Positions 1 to 5,613 of a stretch of 5,613 nucleotides of DNA are shown in pieces. Made by a program: the position numbers and the translations under genes. Within the stretch, counting starts at the first letter, position 1, and every line of letters begins with the position of its first letter. Location: NCBI GenBank assembly GCA_023441105.1, contig JAEZQX010000331.1, positions 1 to 5,613 on the forward strand, written 5' to 3'. Below the pieces are notes generated by a model that saw nothing but the letters and a program-made list of their open reading frames with translations, was not told the DNA's origin and made no database searches. The DNA comes from Pseudomonadota bacterium (lineage in GTDB: Bacteria; Pseudomonadota; Gammaproteobacteria; Burkholderiales; Burkholderiaceae).

Positions 1-1379
1 GCCTCGAGGTAGCAGGCGAAGCCGATGCCGCGCAGCCGCCCGCCGGCCGCCGCCGCGCGCCGGCGGGCGGGAAAGTCCTCGTACGCGGCGAGCGCCAGGG
101 CGTGGCGCATGACGCCGTCGAAATCGCCGCAATCGTACACCGTGCCGTTGGCGGTCCGGTAGGGAAAGGCCTCGCGCGGCACGAAGTTGCGCTCGCGCAG
201 CGCCACCCGGTCGATGCGATGCTCGGCCGCCGCATGGTCCATCAGCCGTTCGATGATGAAGGCGATGTCGGGCCGGCCCGCGCCGCGATAGGCCGACACC
301 GGAACCGTGTTGGTGTAGACCAGCCGCGAGCGCATGTGCAGCGCCGGCACCCGATAGACGCCGCCCATGGTGACCGACAGGTTGCGGGTCCCGATGAGGC
401 TGCTCCAGTAGCAGCTGTAGGCGCCGAGATCGGCCTCGTGCTCGAAGCGCAGCGCCAGGATGTTGCCGTCCTTGTCGAGGGCGATCGATCCTTGCAGGGT
501 CAGCGCGCGGCCGTGCCACTCGCCAACGAACAGCTCCGAGCGGGTCGCCACCCATTTCACCGGCCGCCCGAGCCGGCGTGCAGCCAGCATCACCAGCACC
601 TGCTCGGAAAAGGTGCCGCCGCGGATGCCGAAGCTGCCGCCGACGTCCTGCGCCACCACCTCGATGCTCTCGTGCGGCCAGCCGGTCACCGCGTGCAGGC
701 TCGAGCGCATGCCCAGCATGCCCTGGGTGGGGGTGTGGATCACCGTGACGTCGCGGGCGGCATCGTGGGCGGCAACGCAGGCACGCAACTCCAGCGGCGA
801 GCCCACCAGCCGCTGGCTCTGGATGCGCAGCGTGGAAGTCATCGCAGCGGCGGCGAAGGCGCGGTCCACGGCCGCGCGGTCGCCATCCTCGTAGGTCAAC
901 GCCAGGTTTCCGGGTGCCGCGTCGTGCAGCTGCACCGCATCGGCGGCAAGCGCCGCGGTCACGGTGGCGGCGACCGGCAGCTCCTCGTAGTCGACCACCA
1001 CCTGCTCGGCCGCATCGCGCGCCTGCAGCGCGGTCTGCGCGACGACCATGGCGATCGGCTGGCCGACGAAGCGCACCCGCTCGTCGGCCAGCACCGGCAT
1101 CGGCGCCGTCCGGTGCGGCTCGCCTGCGACCCCCTTGAGGGGCGCGCCGGTCGGCAGCGGCCGGAAGCCGGCGGCGGCGACGTCGGCTGCAGTGAGGATG
1201 GCGATGACGCCGTCGGCGCGGGCAGCGGCCTCGCTGTCGATCGAGCGGATGCGGGCATGGGCGCGATCGGATCGGACCATGGCCGCATGGACCTGTCCCG
1301 GCAGGTCGACGTCGGCGGTGAAGCGGCCACCGCCGGTGATCAGGCGGCGGTCCTCATGGCGCAGCAGCGGCATCGTCAT
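1..1379 (-). CDS. Molybdenum hydroxylase large (Mo-cofactor) subunit, xanthine/CO dehydrogenase family, form II-like; 3' part beyond the window
   Basis: This is the catalytic subunit of a three-subunit molybdenum hydroxylase and would bind molybdopterin cytosine dinucleotide and the substrate. Reading down from the ATG at 1379, the frame stays open for 459 codons to the left edge. Families of this type are usually 750-800 residues, so about 60% is present. It starts [20 protein letters not shown], the usual N-terminus of the subunit. The hammerhead domain carries VGQPIA (105-110). The Mo-cofactor domain carries QDVGGSFG (244-251), then GRPVKW and TRSELF, then AYRGAGRP (363-370). The last motif replaces the AYRCSFR of form I CO dehydrogenases, so this is a form II-like enzyme of unknown substrate. 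The start codon overlaps the small-subunit stop by one base (TGATG), with a purine-rich AGAGGGG just upstream. The family is clear; the substrate is not. Confidence 0.95.
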   Translation of the reverse strand, partial: MTMPLLRHEDRRLITGGGRFTADVDLPGQVHAAMVRSDRAHARIRSIDSEAAARADGVIAILTAADVAAAGFRPLPTGAPLKGVAGEPHRTAPMPVLADERVRFVGQPIAMVVAQTALQARDAAEQVVVDYEELPVAATVTAALAADAVQLHDAAPGNLALTYEDGDRAAVDRAFAAAAMTSTLRIQSQRLVGSPLELRACVAAHDAARDVTVIHTPTQGMLGMRSSLHAVTGWPHESIEVVAQDVGGSFGIRGGTFSEQVLVMLAARRLGRPVKWVATRSELFVGEWHGRALTLQGSIALDKDGNILALRFEHEADLGAYSCYWSSLIGTRNLSVTMGGVYRVPALHMRSRLVYTNTVPVSAYRGAGRPDIAFIIERLMDHAAAEHRIDRVALRERNFVPREAFPYRTANGTVYDCGDFDGVMRHALALAAYEDFPARRRAAAAGGRLRGIGFACYLE

Positions 1380-1870
1380 CAGCCCCTCTGCGCGTCGGTC
1401 GGGGCGGCGCGCAGCGCCGCGGCCGCGGTGCGCACGGCGGCCTCGATGTTGACGTAGCCGGTGCAGCGGCAGAGGTTGCCGGCGAGGCCGTCGCGGATCT
1501 GCTCGTCGGTCGGATCGGGATGGCGCGCCAGCAGGTCGGTGGTGGCCATGATCATCCCCGGCGTGCAATAGCCGCATTGCAGGCCGTGGCAGGCGGAGAA
1601 TGCTTCCTGCACCGGATGCAGGGCGCCGGCGGGCGTCAAGCCTTCGATGGTCACGACCTCCGACCCATCCGCCTGCAACGCCAGGGTGGTGCAGGCCTTG
1701 ACCGCCACCCCGTCGAGATGGATGGTGCAGCAGCCGCACTGGCTGGTATCGCAGCCGACGTGGGTGCCGGTGAGCCCGAGCTGCTCGCGCAGCAGGTCCA
1801 CCAGCAGGGTGCGGTCTTCCACCTCCAGCGTGCGGCTGCTGCCGTTGACCGTCAACGTCACCCGGCTCAT
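1379..1870 (-). CDS. Molybdenum hydroxylase small (2Fe-2S) subunit
   Basis: This 163-residue iron-sulfur subunit passes electrons from the Mo site to the FAD subunit. The N-terminal plant-ferredoxin-like domain has a C-x4-C-x2-C set (C40, C45, C48) plus C60. The C-terminal helical domain has the second cluster set, C99-x2-C102 (in QCGYCTPG) and C134-x-C136 (in NLCRCTGY), with 31 residues between C102 and C134. Gln98 sits where the family contacts the Mo cofactor. The length is normal and every cluster ligand is present. The ATG at 1870 is chosen over an upstream open extension because it gives the canonical N-terminus ([10 protein letters not shown]), has an AGGA seven bases upstream, and overlaps the medium-subunit stop as ATGA. 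The next gene, the large subunit, overlaps its TGA by one base. The order medium-small-large matches coxMSL-type operons. Confidence 0.97.
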   Translation of the reverse strand: MSRVTLTVNGSSRTLEVEDRTLLVDLLREQLGLTGTHVGCDTSQCGCCTIHLDGVAVKACTTLALQADGSEVVTIEGLTPAGALHPVQEAFSACHGLQCGYCTPGMIMATTDLLARHPDPTDEQIRDGLAGNLCRCTGYVNIEAAVRTAAAALRAAPTDAQRG

Positions 1871-2676
1871 GGCGTGGTCCTCGCCGCGACCTGCGCCACC
1901 GCCTCTTGCAGCATGACGGCCGCCAGCTGGGCACGGTAGGCGGCAGGTGCATGCAGGTCGGCATTGAGCCCTTGTGGTGACAGCGCCAGCCCGGCAACGG
2001 ATTCCGGCGCCAGCCGGCGCGTCAGCGCCGCCTCCGCTTCGTGCCAGCGGAACACCACCGGCGCCGCACCGGTCACGCCCACCCGCACGCTCTCGCCGAA
2101 ATCGGCGACGAATACGCCGCACATCGCATAGCCGGAGGCCGGATGGTGGAACTTCGCATAGGCTGCGCGGCGCGCAAGGGCGAAGCGGACCTCGCGGATC
2201 AGCTCGTCCGGCTCGAGCGCCGTGGTGAACATGCCCTGGAAAAAATCGTCGGCGGCGATCTCGCGACGATCGGTGCGGATCACCGCCGCCAGTGCCAGCA
2301 CCGCTGCGGGAAAATCGGCAGCCGGATCATTGTTGGCGATCGAGCCGCCGAGGGTGCCGCGCGAGCGCACCTGGGGATCGCCGATCGCATCCGCCACCTG
2401 CGCCAGCGCCGGCAGCTCCTGCCGGACGAGCGGGTGGCGCGCGATGTCGGCATAGCGCGTGGCCGCGCCGATGGTGAGCGACTGGCCGCTGTGCGCGATG
2501 CCTTGCAGCTCGGGCAGCCGCACGATGTCGACCAGCTGCGAAGGCGCCGCCAGGCGATGCTTCAGCGACGGGATCAGCGTCATGCCGCCGGCGAGCGGCC
2601 GGGCCTCGGGGTCGGCGGCAAGACGCGCCAGCGCATCCGGCAGGCTGCGTGGCCGATGGTAGGTGAATGGGTACAT
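1867..2676 (-). CDS. Molybdenum hydroxylase medium (FAD-binding) subunit
   Basis: This 269-residue flavoprotein subunit takes electrons from the 2Fe-2S subunit and hands them to the external acceptor. The N-terminal FAD-binding domain starts [12 protein letters not shown] and carries LAGGMTLIP (28-36), IGAATRY (69-75) and [14 protein letters not shown] (108-121), the flavin and pyrophosphate contacts of the family. The C-terminal domain (roughly 165-266) includes [10 protein letters not shown]. The ATG at 2676 is preferred to the one 12 codons upstream (2712): it gives the usual N-terminus and has a GGAG ten bases upstream, while the upstream ATG has no Shine-Dalgarno. The stop overlaps the small-subunit start (ATGA). 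The 122 bases between this gene and the DUF1415 gene hold no convincing promoter or terminator, so the trio may be transcribed from its own weak promoter there or by read-through. Confidence 0.96.
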   Translation of the reverse strand: MYPFTYHRPRSLPDALARLAADPEARPLAGGMTLIPSLKHRLAAPSQLVDIVRLPELQGIAHSGQSLTIGAATRYADIARHPLVRQELPALAQVADAIGDPQVRSRGTLGGSIANNDPAADFPAAVLALAAVIRTDRREIAADDFFQGMFTTALEPDELIREVRFALARRAAYAKFHHPASGYAMCGVFVADFGESVRVGVTGAAPVVFRWHEAEAALTRRLAPESVAGLALSPQGLNADLHAPAAYRAQLAAVMLQEAVAQVAARTTP

Positions 2677-2798
2677 CGGTTCGGTGCTCCGCTGGACGGT
2701 CGAGAATAACATCGTGCCGGCGACCGCGAATCCACTCTGGCCAGCCCCGCCGAGGAAGGTCGCTTTCGCCGGTTGCCTTTTGCCAATAGCCCAGGCTC

Positions 2799-3419
2799 CT
2801 AGCTGTCGCCGCCAGCACGTCCCACGATCAGCGCCCGGATCCGGGACCAGCCGTCGGGTCCCAGTGCCTGCAGCGTGCGGATGTTCTTGCGGTAGATCTC
2901 GTCGGTGTCGCCGAAGGTCGCGACGGCGCGCTGCACGCTCGACTCGCGCAGCAGGTGCAGCGTCGGATAGGGCGAGCGGTTGGTCGCGTTGGTGACGTCG
3001 TCCGGCTCGGTTCCGTCGAACTGGTAGTCCGGATGGAAGCTCGCCACCTGCAGGACGCCGCTGTAGCCGAGCGCCTCCACCGCCGCATCCGCTGCCTCGA
3101 GGAAGTCGTTGTAGTCGAGGAAGTCGTTCATCGCGTGCGGGTGGATCAGCAGCGTGGTCTCGACCGCGCCGGGATCGGTCGCGGCGAGCCGATGCAGCTC
3201 CTCCTCGAGCGCCTGCAGCAGTCCGTCGGCATCGGTCGCCTGCGTCACCACGTAGCGGACCTGGCCGCGGACCTGCGCCGCCCTGGCGAACGGGCAGAGG
3301 TCGAGGCCGATGACCGCCTGCGTCACCCAGGCGCGGGTCCGGTCGACGACTGCGTCGCTGTCGGAGGCGGGGTTGTGCGGGGCGCCGCTGCCCACGCCGT
3401 GATCGTCGTTGCTGCTCAT
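2799..3419 (-). CDS. DUF1415 family protein, function unknown
   Basis: This 206-residue protein resembles the DUF1415 family of Proteobacteria, which has no known function. Conserved-looking stretches are IGLDLCPFARAAQVRGQVRY (37-56), TTLLIHPHAMNDFLDYNDFL (88-107), GVLQVASFHPDYQF (121-134), and TNRSPYPTLHLLRE (146-159). The repeated Cys/His positions (C42, H93, H129, H155) might form a metal or catalytic site, but that is a guess from conservation as remembered. The first 23 residues are polar and low-complexity. No signal peptide or membrane segment is visible, so it is probably cytoplasmic. The ATG at 3419 overlaps the kinase stop (ATGA), and an AGGAAGGA run lies just upstream inside the kinase gene. 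Coupled translation with the kinase is therefore likely and is the main clue to function. Confidence 0.93.
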   Translation of the reverse strand: MSSNDDHGVGSGAPHNPASDSDAVVDRTRAWVTQAVIGLDLCPFARAAQVRGQVRYVVTQATDADGLLQALEEELHRLAATDPGAVETTLLIHPHAMNDFLDYNDFLEAADAAVEALGYSGVLQVASFHPDYQFDGTEPDDVTNATNRSPYPTLHLLRESSVQRAVATFGDTDEIYRKNIRTLQALGPDGWSRIRALIVGRAGGDS

Positions 3420-4264
3420 GATCCTTCCTGCAGCCGCATCAGGCGCGCGGCCTCCTGCTTCTTCGCATCCGCGATCTCGCGCAGCACGCCGCGCAGGTCG
3501 ACCGGCAGGTCGTCGCGCTCGAAGTGGCCGGTGAGGGAAGCCGCGTCGCGCAAGGCGCCGCTTTCGTAGAGCGACCAGATCTCGCTACCGTAGTCGGTCA
3601 CGAGCAGCTCGGGAGCATAGCGGCCGAAATAGTTGCGCAGATTGGCGACGTCGCGCTCGAACATCCGCTGCGCATGGTTGTTGCCGGCGGCGTCCACTGC
3701 CTGCGGCAGGTCGATGATGACCGGGCCGTCGCGACCCACGAGGATGTTGAATTCCGAAAGGTCGCCGTGCACCACGCCGGCGCGCAGCATGCGCACCACC
3801 TGTTCGATCAGGAAGCGATGGTGCTGCCGCGCCTCGGCTGCGTCGAACGCCACGTCGTTGAGTCGCGGTGCCGCCTGTCCGTCGTCGCCGGTGACCAGTT
3901 CCATCAGCAGCACGCCTTCGTGGAAGTTGAACGGCACCGGCACGCGTACGCCGGCGGCAGCAAGCCGGAACAGCGCCTCCACTTCCGCGTTCTGCCAGGC
4001 AGCCTCCCGGGCCTCGCGACCGTAGCGCGTGCCTTTCGCCATCGCCCGGGCCTGCCGACTGTTCCTGACCTTGCGGTTCTCGGTGTAGTCGACGCTCTGA
4101 CGGAAAGCCCGCTGGTTCGCCTCCTTGTAGACCTTCGCGCAACGCACTTCGTCGCCGCAGCTCACGACGAACACCATGGCTTCCTTGCCGCTGGTCAGTT
4201 GCCGGATCACGCCATCGATGTGGCCGTCGTCGAGCAGGGGTTGCAGGCGTGGAGGAATCTTCAA
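3416..4264 (-). CDS. RIO1-family atypical serine/threonine protein kinase, probable TTG start
   Basis: This 282-residue RIO1-type kinase is predicted to bind ATP and phosphorylate itself or a protein, or to act as an ATPase; bacterial substrates are unknown. Motifs in order are the glycine-rich-loop equivalent TSGKEAMVFVV (24-34), Lys44 in CAKVYK, the flexible-loop region RKVRNSRQARAMAKG (64-78), the hinge LLMELV (119-124), the catalytic loop HGDLSEFN (166-173; Asp168, Asn173) and the metal-binding IIDLPQ (183-188; Asp185). All expected active-site residues are present. The frame is open to 5122, but that part is antisense to the GST gene. Family proteins begin MK-x-P-x-RLQPLL, which here requires TTG at 4264. 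The next in-frame ATG (codon 30) would cut into the ATP-binding loop. No Shine-Dalgarno is visible before the TTG. The gene is first in line with the DUF1415 gene and divergent from the GST. Confidence 0.93.
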   Translation of the reverse strand: MKIPPRLQPLLDDGHIDGVIRQLTSGKEAMVFVVSCGDEVRCAKVYKEANQRAFRQSVDYTENRKVRNSRQARAMAKGTRYGREAREAAWQNAEVEALFRLAAAGVRVPVPFNFHEGVLLMELVTGDDGQAAPRLNDVAFDAAEARQHHRFLIEQVVRMLRAGVVHGDLSEFNILVGRDGPVIIDLPQAVDAAGNNHAQRMFERDVANLRNYFGRYAPELLVTDYGSEIWSLYESGALRDAASLTGHFERDDLPVDLRGVLREIADAKKQEAARLMRLQEGS

Positions 4265-4407
4265 TTCAAGGGGGTGACGGACAAGGCGCGCCGACAAAGC
4301 ACCGGACGACCGGCCGCGAACCGAGGCATGGCAGTGGCGGAGATGGTAGTCGATGCTCCCGCGCCGGTGCGCCGACCACCGGGGCGAGGGGTGGGGACAT
4401 GGCGGAT

Positions 4408-4416
4408 TGCTATCAT
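4408..4416 (+). promoter_or_regulatory. Candidate extended -10 promoter for the GST gene
   Basis: TGC followed by TATCAT is an extended -10 element, with one mismatch to TATAAT. It would place transcription start near 4423 and give a leader of about 34 bases ahead of the GST start at 4457. No good -35 hexamer lies upstream, as is common for extended -10 promoters. It sits in the 192-base gap between the divergent kinase and GST genes. The call is inferred from sequence only. Confidence 0.4.
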
Positions 4417-4456
4417 CGCCGCGACCGGTCGTCCCGATGCACCGGTGGAGGAAGAC

Positions 4457-5077
4457 ATGCTCAGGATCTGGGGTAGGCTCAGTTCGATCAACGTCCAGAA
4501 GGTCGTGTGGTGCGCACTCGAGCTGGGTTGCGAGTTCGAGCGGATCGATGCCGCCGGCGAGTTCGGCGTTGTCGATACGCCGGAATACGGTCGACTCAAC
4601 CCGAACCGCAAGGTGCCGGTGATCGAGGACGATGGCTTCGTGCTGTGGGAGTCCAACGCCATCGTGCGCTACCTCTGCGCGAAGCACGCTGGCAAGGGAC
4701 TGATGCCGCAAGCACTCGCAACCCGCGCCGATTGCGATCGCTGGATGGATTGGCAGGGCATCGAGTTCTCGCCGGTGCTGCGCGATGCATTCTGGCAGCT
4801 GGTCCGCACGCCCGCGCCGCAGCGGCAGACGGCGCTGATCGAGCAGTCGATCCGGCGCAGCGAGGCGATGGTTGCCATCCTCGACGAGGCGCTCGCCGGC
4901 AGGGATTACCTCGTCGGCGATAGCTTCACAATGGCTGACATTCCCGCCGGCTGCACGGTACATCGCTGGCTCGGTCTGCCCAGCGACAGGATCCGGCGGC
5001 CAAATGTCGACAAGTGGTACGAAAGGCTCATGAATCGTCCGGCGGCGCAGCAGGTCCTGACGCTGCCGCTCAGGTAA
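4457..5077 (+). CDS. Glutathione S-transferase family protein
   Basis: This 206-residue cytosolic GST-fold protein probably conjugates or reduces a substrate with glutathione. The N-terminal thioredoxin-like domain starts MLRIWGRLSSINVQKVVWC. It has Ser9/Ser10 and Asn12 in the usual thiol-activating region, KVPVI with the cis-proline at Pro54, and WESNAIVRYL (64-73), where Glu65-Ser66 would hold the glutathione gamma-glutamyl group. The helical C-terminal domain contains WMDWQ and the N-capping segment SFTMADI. Length is normal for the family and no key residue is missing. The ATG at 4457 has a strong GGAGG at 4447-4451, five bases upstream, so a much longer upstream extension of the frame, antisense to the kinase gene, is rejected. 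The gene stands alone, divergent from the kinase. Substrate class cannot be told from sequence. Confidence 0.95.
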   Translation: MLRIWGRLSSINVQKVVWCALELGCEFERIDAAGEFGVVDTPEYGRLNPNRKVPVIEDDGFVLWESNAIVRYLCAKHAGKGLMPQALATRADCDRWMDWQGIEFSPVLRDAFWQLVRTPAPQRQTALIEQSIRRSEAMVAILDEALAGRDYLVGDSFTMADIPAGCTVHRWLGLPSDRIRRPNVDKWYERLMNRPAAQQVLTLPLR

Positions 5078-5092
5078 TCGCCCGCGCGCGTC

Positions 5093-5112
5093 GCCCGGTC
5101 GCGGTGACGGGC
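5093..5112 (+). terminator. Weak GC-rich hairpin after the GST gene, possible terminator
   Basis: GCCCGGTC (5093-5100) can pair with GACGGGC (5106-5112) around a five-base loop, with one bulged G. It begins 15 bases after the GST stop. No T-run follows, so it is at best a poor intrinsic terminator and may only stabilise the mRNA end. Confidence 0.25.
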
Positions 5113-5200
5113 AGGGAAACACTGCACGGCCAAACCGCTTACCATGTCATCAGACCCGGCCGGCGGAACCCATCGCCAGGAGGGCTGAACAGGAGCGGGA

Positions 5201-5437
5201 ATGGCCAAACCGAATTACGCATTTGCCAAGCGCCAGCGGGATCTGGCCAAGAAGCAGAAGAAGGAAGAGAAGAAGCTGCGCAAGGCCAATGCAGCCGCCG
5301 GTGGTGGAGAGAGCGGCACCGATCAGGGCACGGAAGCAGCCGACCGGGTTGGGGACCAGGATGCGGGCCCGGAAACCGAAGCGGGCGTCGAGCAGGACCA
5401 GGGCGGAGACGGCGACAAGGTCACGGACCGGGCCTAG
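5201..5437 (+). CDS. Small hypothetical protein, basic N-terminus and acidic tail
   Basis: This 78-residue protein begins MAKPNYAFAKRQRDLAKKQK. I recall similar short conserved hypothetical proteins in Beta- and Gammaproteobacteria, but no function. Residues 1-28 are strongly basic (12 Lys/Arg against 3 acids) and likely one helix. Residues 34-78 are low-complexity, rich in Gly, Asp, Glu and Gln (13 acids against 3 bases), and probably disordered. There is no signal peptide or membrane segment. The start is supported by AGGAG at 5191-5195, five bases upstream. Coding is supported by this site and by a start shared with remembered homologues. The stop TAG lies inside the CCTAGG target of the IS that begins at 5439. 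The TAG is part of the target itself, so the protein is not truncated, but its native downstream sequence has been displaced. No clear promoter is visible in 5078-5200; it may be read with the GST gene. Confidence 0.85.
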   Translation: MAKPNYAFAKRQRDLAKKQKKEEKKLRKANAAAGGGESGTDQGTEAADRVGDQDAGPETEAGVEQDQGGDGDKVTDRA

Positions 5438-5438
5438 G
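5433..5438. repeat. IS target site CCTAGG (left copy of the expected duplication)
   Basis: The six bases directly before the IS terminus are CCTAGG, a perfect match to NCTAGN, the target that IS481 duplicates on insertion. The second copy should follow the right end of the element, outside the window, so the duplication is not confirmed here. The TAG in it is the stop codon of the 78-residue gene. Confidence 0.7.
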
Positions 5439-5459
5439 TGTGAAGGCCCAATAGGTTGT
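5439..5459 (+). repeat. Left terminal inverted repeat of the IS481-like element
   Basis: It starts TGTGAA and contains CAATAGGTTGT, both remembered as conserved at the ends of IS481. The inner limit is approximate because the right-end copy is not in the window. Confidence 0.75.
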
Positions 5460-5466
5460 TTGTGTC

Positions 5467-5535
5467 CATTCGGACTGGATTTGAGAAACTGGTCATCGCC
5501 AAACGATCAGTCCACTCAAGGAATCCAGCCGAATG
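5467..5535 (+). promoter_or_regulatory. Long leader hairpin that masks the transposase start codon
   Basis: Four paired blocks nest around a ten-base loop (5495-5504): 5467-5473 CATTCGG with 5529-5535 CCGAATG; 5475-5481 CTGGATT with 5522-5528 AATCCAG; 5482-5485 TGAG with 5515-5518 CTCA; and 5488-5494 ACTGGTC with 5505-5511 GATCAGT (one G-U). This makes about 25 pairs, with bulges at A5474 and 5519-5521 and a small internal loop. The last block includes the transposase ATG (5533-5535), and the AAGGA ribosome site (5518-5522) is partly in the bulge. RNA made from an upstream promoter would hide the start codon, while RNA begun inside the left arm would not. The pairing is seen in the sequence; the regulatory role is inferred. 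Confidence 0.65.
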
Positions 5536-5613
5536 AACACCCATAAGAATGCCCGACCCACGTTTGCCCGTCGATTCGAGATGGTCTTGCTGATGACTGA
5601 AGGTGGCTTGACG
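5533..5613 (+). CDS. IS481-family transposase, first 27 codons
   Basis: The frame from the ATG at 5533 is open to the last base and reads MNTHKNARPTFARRFEMV followed by LLMTEGGLT. This matches the N-terminus of IS481-type DDE transposases, just ahead of the helix-turn-helix that binds the terminal repeats. The catalytic DDE core lies outside the window. AAGGA at 5518-5522 is ten bases from the ATG, a rather long spacing, and both lie in the leader hairpin. Only the N-terminus is visible, so intactness is unknown. Confidence 0.88.
   Translation, partial: MNTHKNARPTFARRFEMVLLMTEGGLT

Larger units (their letters stand above)
5439..5613 (+). mobile_element. IS481-family insertion sequence, left end only
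   Basis: The element begins TGTGAAGG at 5439 and runs off the right edge. Its order of left inverted repeat, untranslated leader with TTTGAGAAACTGG and CTCAAGGA, and a transposase starting MNTHKNAR closely follows IS481 of Bordetella as I remember it. The stretch is visibly less GC-rich than the flanking genes. IS481 elements are about 1 kb with a single DDE transposase, so about one sixth of the element is here. It lies in the same orientation as the upstream 78-residue gene. Whether it is complete or active cannot be seen. Confidence 0.9.

Noticed and set aside
102..1457. A 451-codon plus-strand frame across the large-subunit gene.
   Set aside because: It is a shadow of the Mo-hydroxylase large subunit; the translation is His/Arg/Ala-rich with no recognisable family.
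2041..2709. A 222-codon plus-strand frame across the FAD subunit gene.
   Set aside because: It is a shadow of the minus-strand gene, which carries all expected FAD-subunit motifs.
2703..2731. A possible minus-strand promoter (TATTCT at 2708-2703) before the FAD subunit gene.
   Set aside because: Two mismatches in the -10 and no acceptable -35 at 16-18 bases; chance occurrence is likely.
3097..3128. A perfect 14-base direct repeat TCGAGGAAGTCGTT with an 18-base period.
   Set aside because: It encodes the NDFLDYNDFL segment (residues 98-107) of the DUF1415 protein, so protein conservation explains it.
3524..5077. A 517-codon plus-strand frame that is in frame with the GST.
   Set aside because: Its first 311 codons mostly mirror the kinase gene on the other strand. 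The GST has its own strong ribosome site and canonical start at 4457. Long antisense frames are expected in GC-rich DNA.
3416..5122. A 568-codon minus-strand frame extending the kinase upstream across the GST gene.
   Set aside because: The part beyond 4264 is antisense to a clear GST gene, shows no domain, and the kinase family begins at the MKIPPRLQPLL position.
5140..5145. TACCAT as a -10 for the 78-residue gene.
   Set aside because: Only four of six bases match and there is no -35; too weak to annotate.
5456..5484. An internal IS promoter with TTGTTT as the -35.
   Set aside because: No recognisable -10 at the right distance. A transposase promoter probably exists near here but cannot be pinned from sequence.

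Overview
The window is a GC-rich proteobacterial chromosome segment. The family mix (a DUF1415 protein, a bacterial RIO1-type kinase with an MKIPPRLQPLL N-terminus, a NVQK-type glutathione S-transferase, a small MAKPNYAFAKRQ protein) suggests Gammaproteobacteria near Xanthomonadales, or possibly Betaproteobacteria. That placement is inference from family resemblance, not from a marker gene.

Layout. From about 4264 down to 1, five genes lie head to tail on the minus strand. In transcription order they are a RIO1-family kinase, a DUF1415 protein, and the medium (FAD), small (2Fe-2S) and large (molybdopterin) subunits of a molybdenum hydroxylase of the xanthine/CO dehydrogenase family. The large subunit runs off the left edge after 459 codons. 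Stop and start codons overlap at three of the four junctions (ATGA, ATGA, TGATG), so the kinase/DUF1415 pair and the medium/small/large trio each look translationally coupled. A 122-bp gap separates the two groups. Divergently, on the plus strand, lie a complete 206-residue glutathione S-transferase and then a 78-residue, charge-segregated hypothetical protein.

Right edge. The left end of an IS481-family insertion sequence begins one base after the stop codon of the 78-residue gene. The six bases before it are CCTAGG, which fits the NCTAGN target known for IS481, and the TAG inside them is that gene's stop codon. Only the left inverted repeat, the leader and the first 27 codons of the transposase are in the window. 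The leader contains a long imperfect hairpin (about 25 base pairs) whose 3' arm includes the transposase start codon. This is an arrangement expected to silence transposase translation from read-through transcripts.

Function. The hydroxylase subunits build one enzyme (FAD, two 2Fe-2S clusters, Mo-cofactor) that oxidises an unknown substrate. The large subunit has AYRGAGRP where true (form I) CO dehydrogenases have AYRCSFR, so CO oxidation should not be assumed. The kinase, DUF1415 protein, GST and small protein look like ordinary conserved genes. No new defence or mobile system was found beyond the IS end; the most notable structures are the IS leader hairpin and the insertion at a stop codon.
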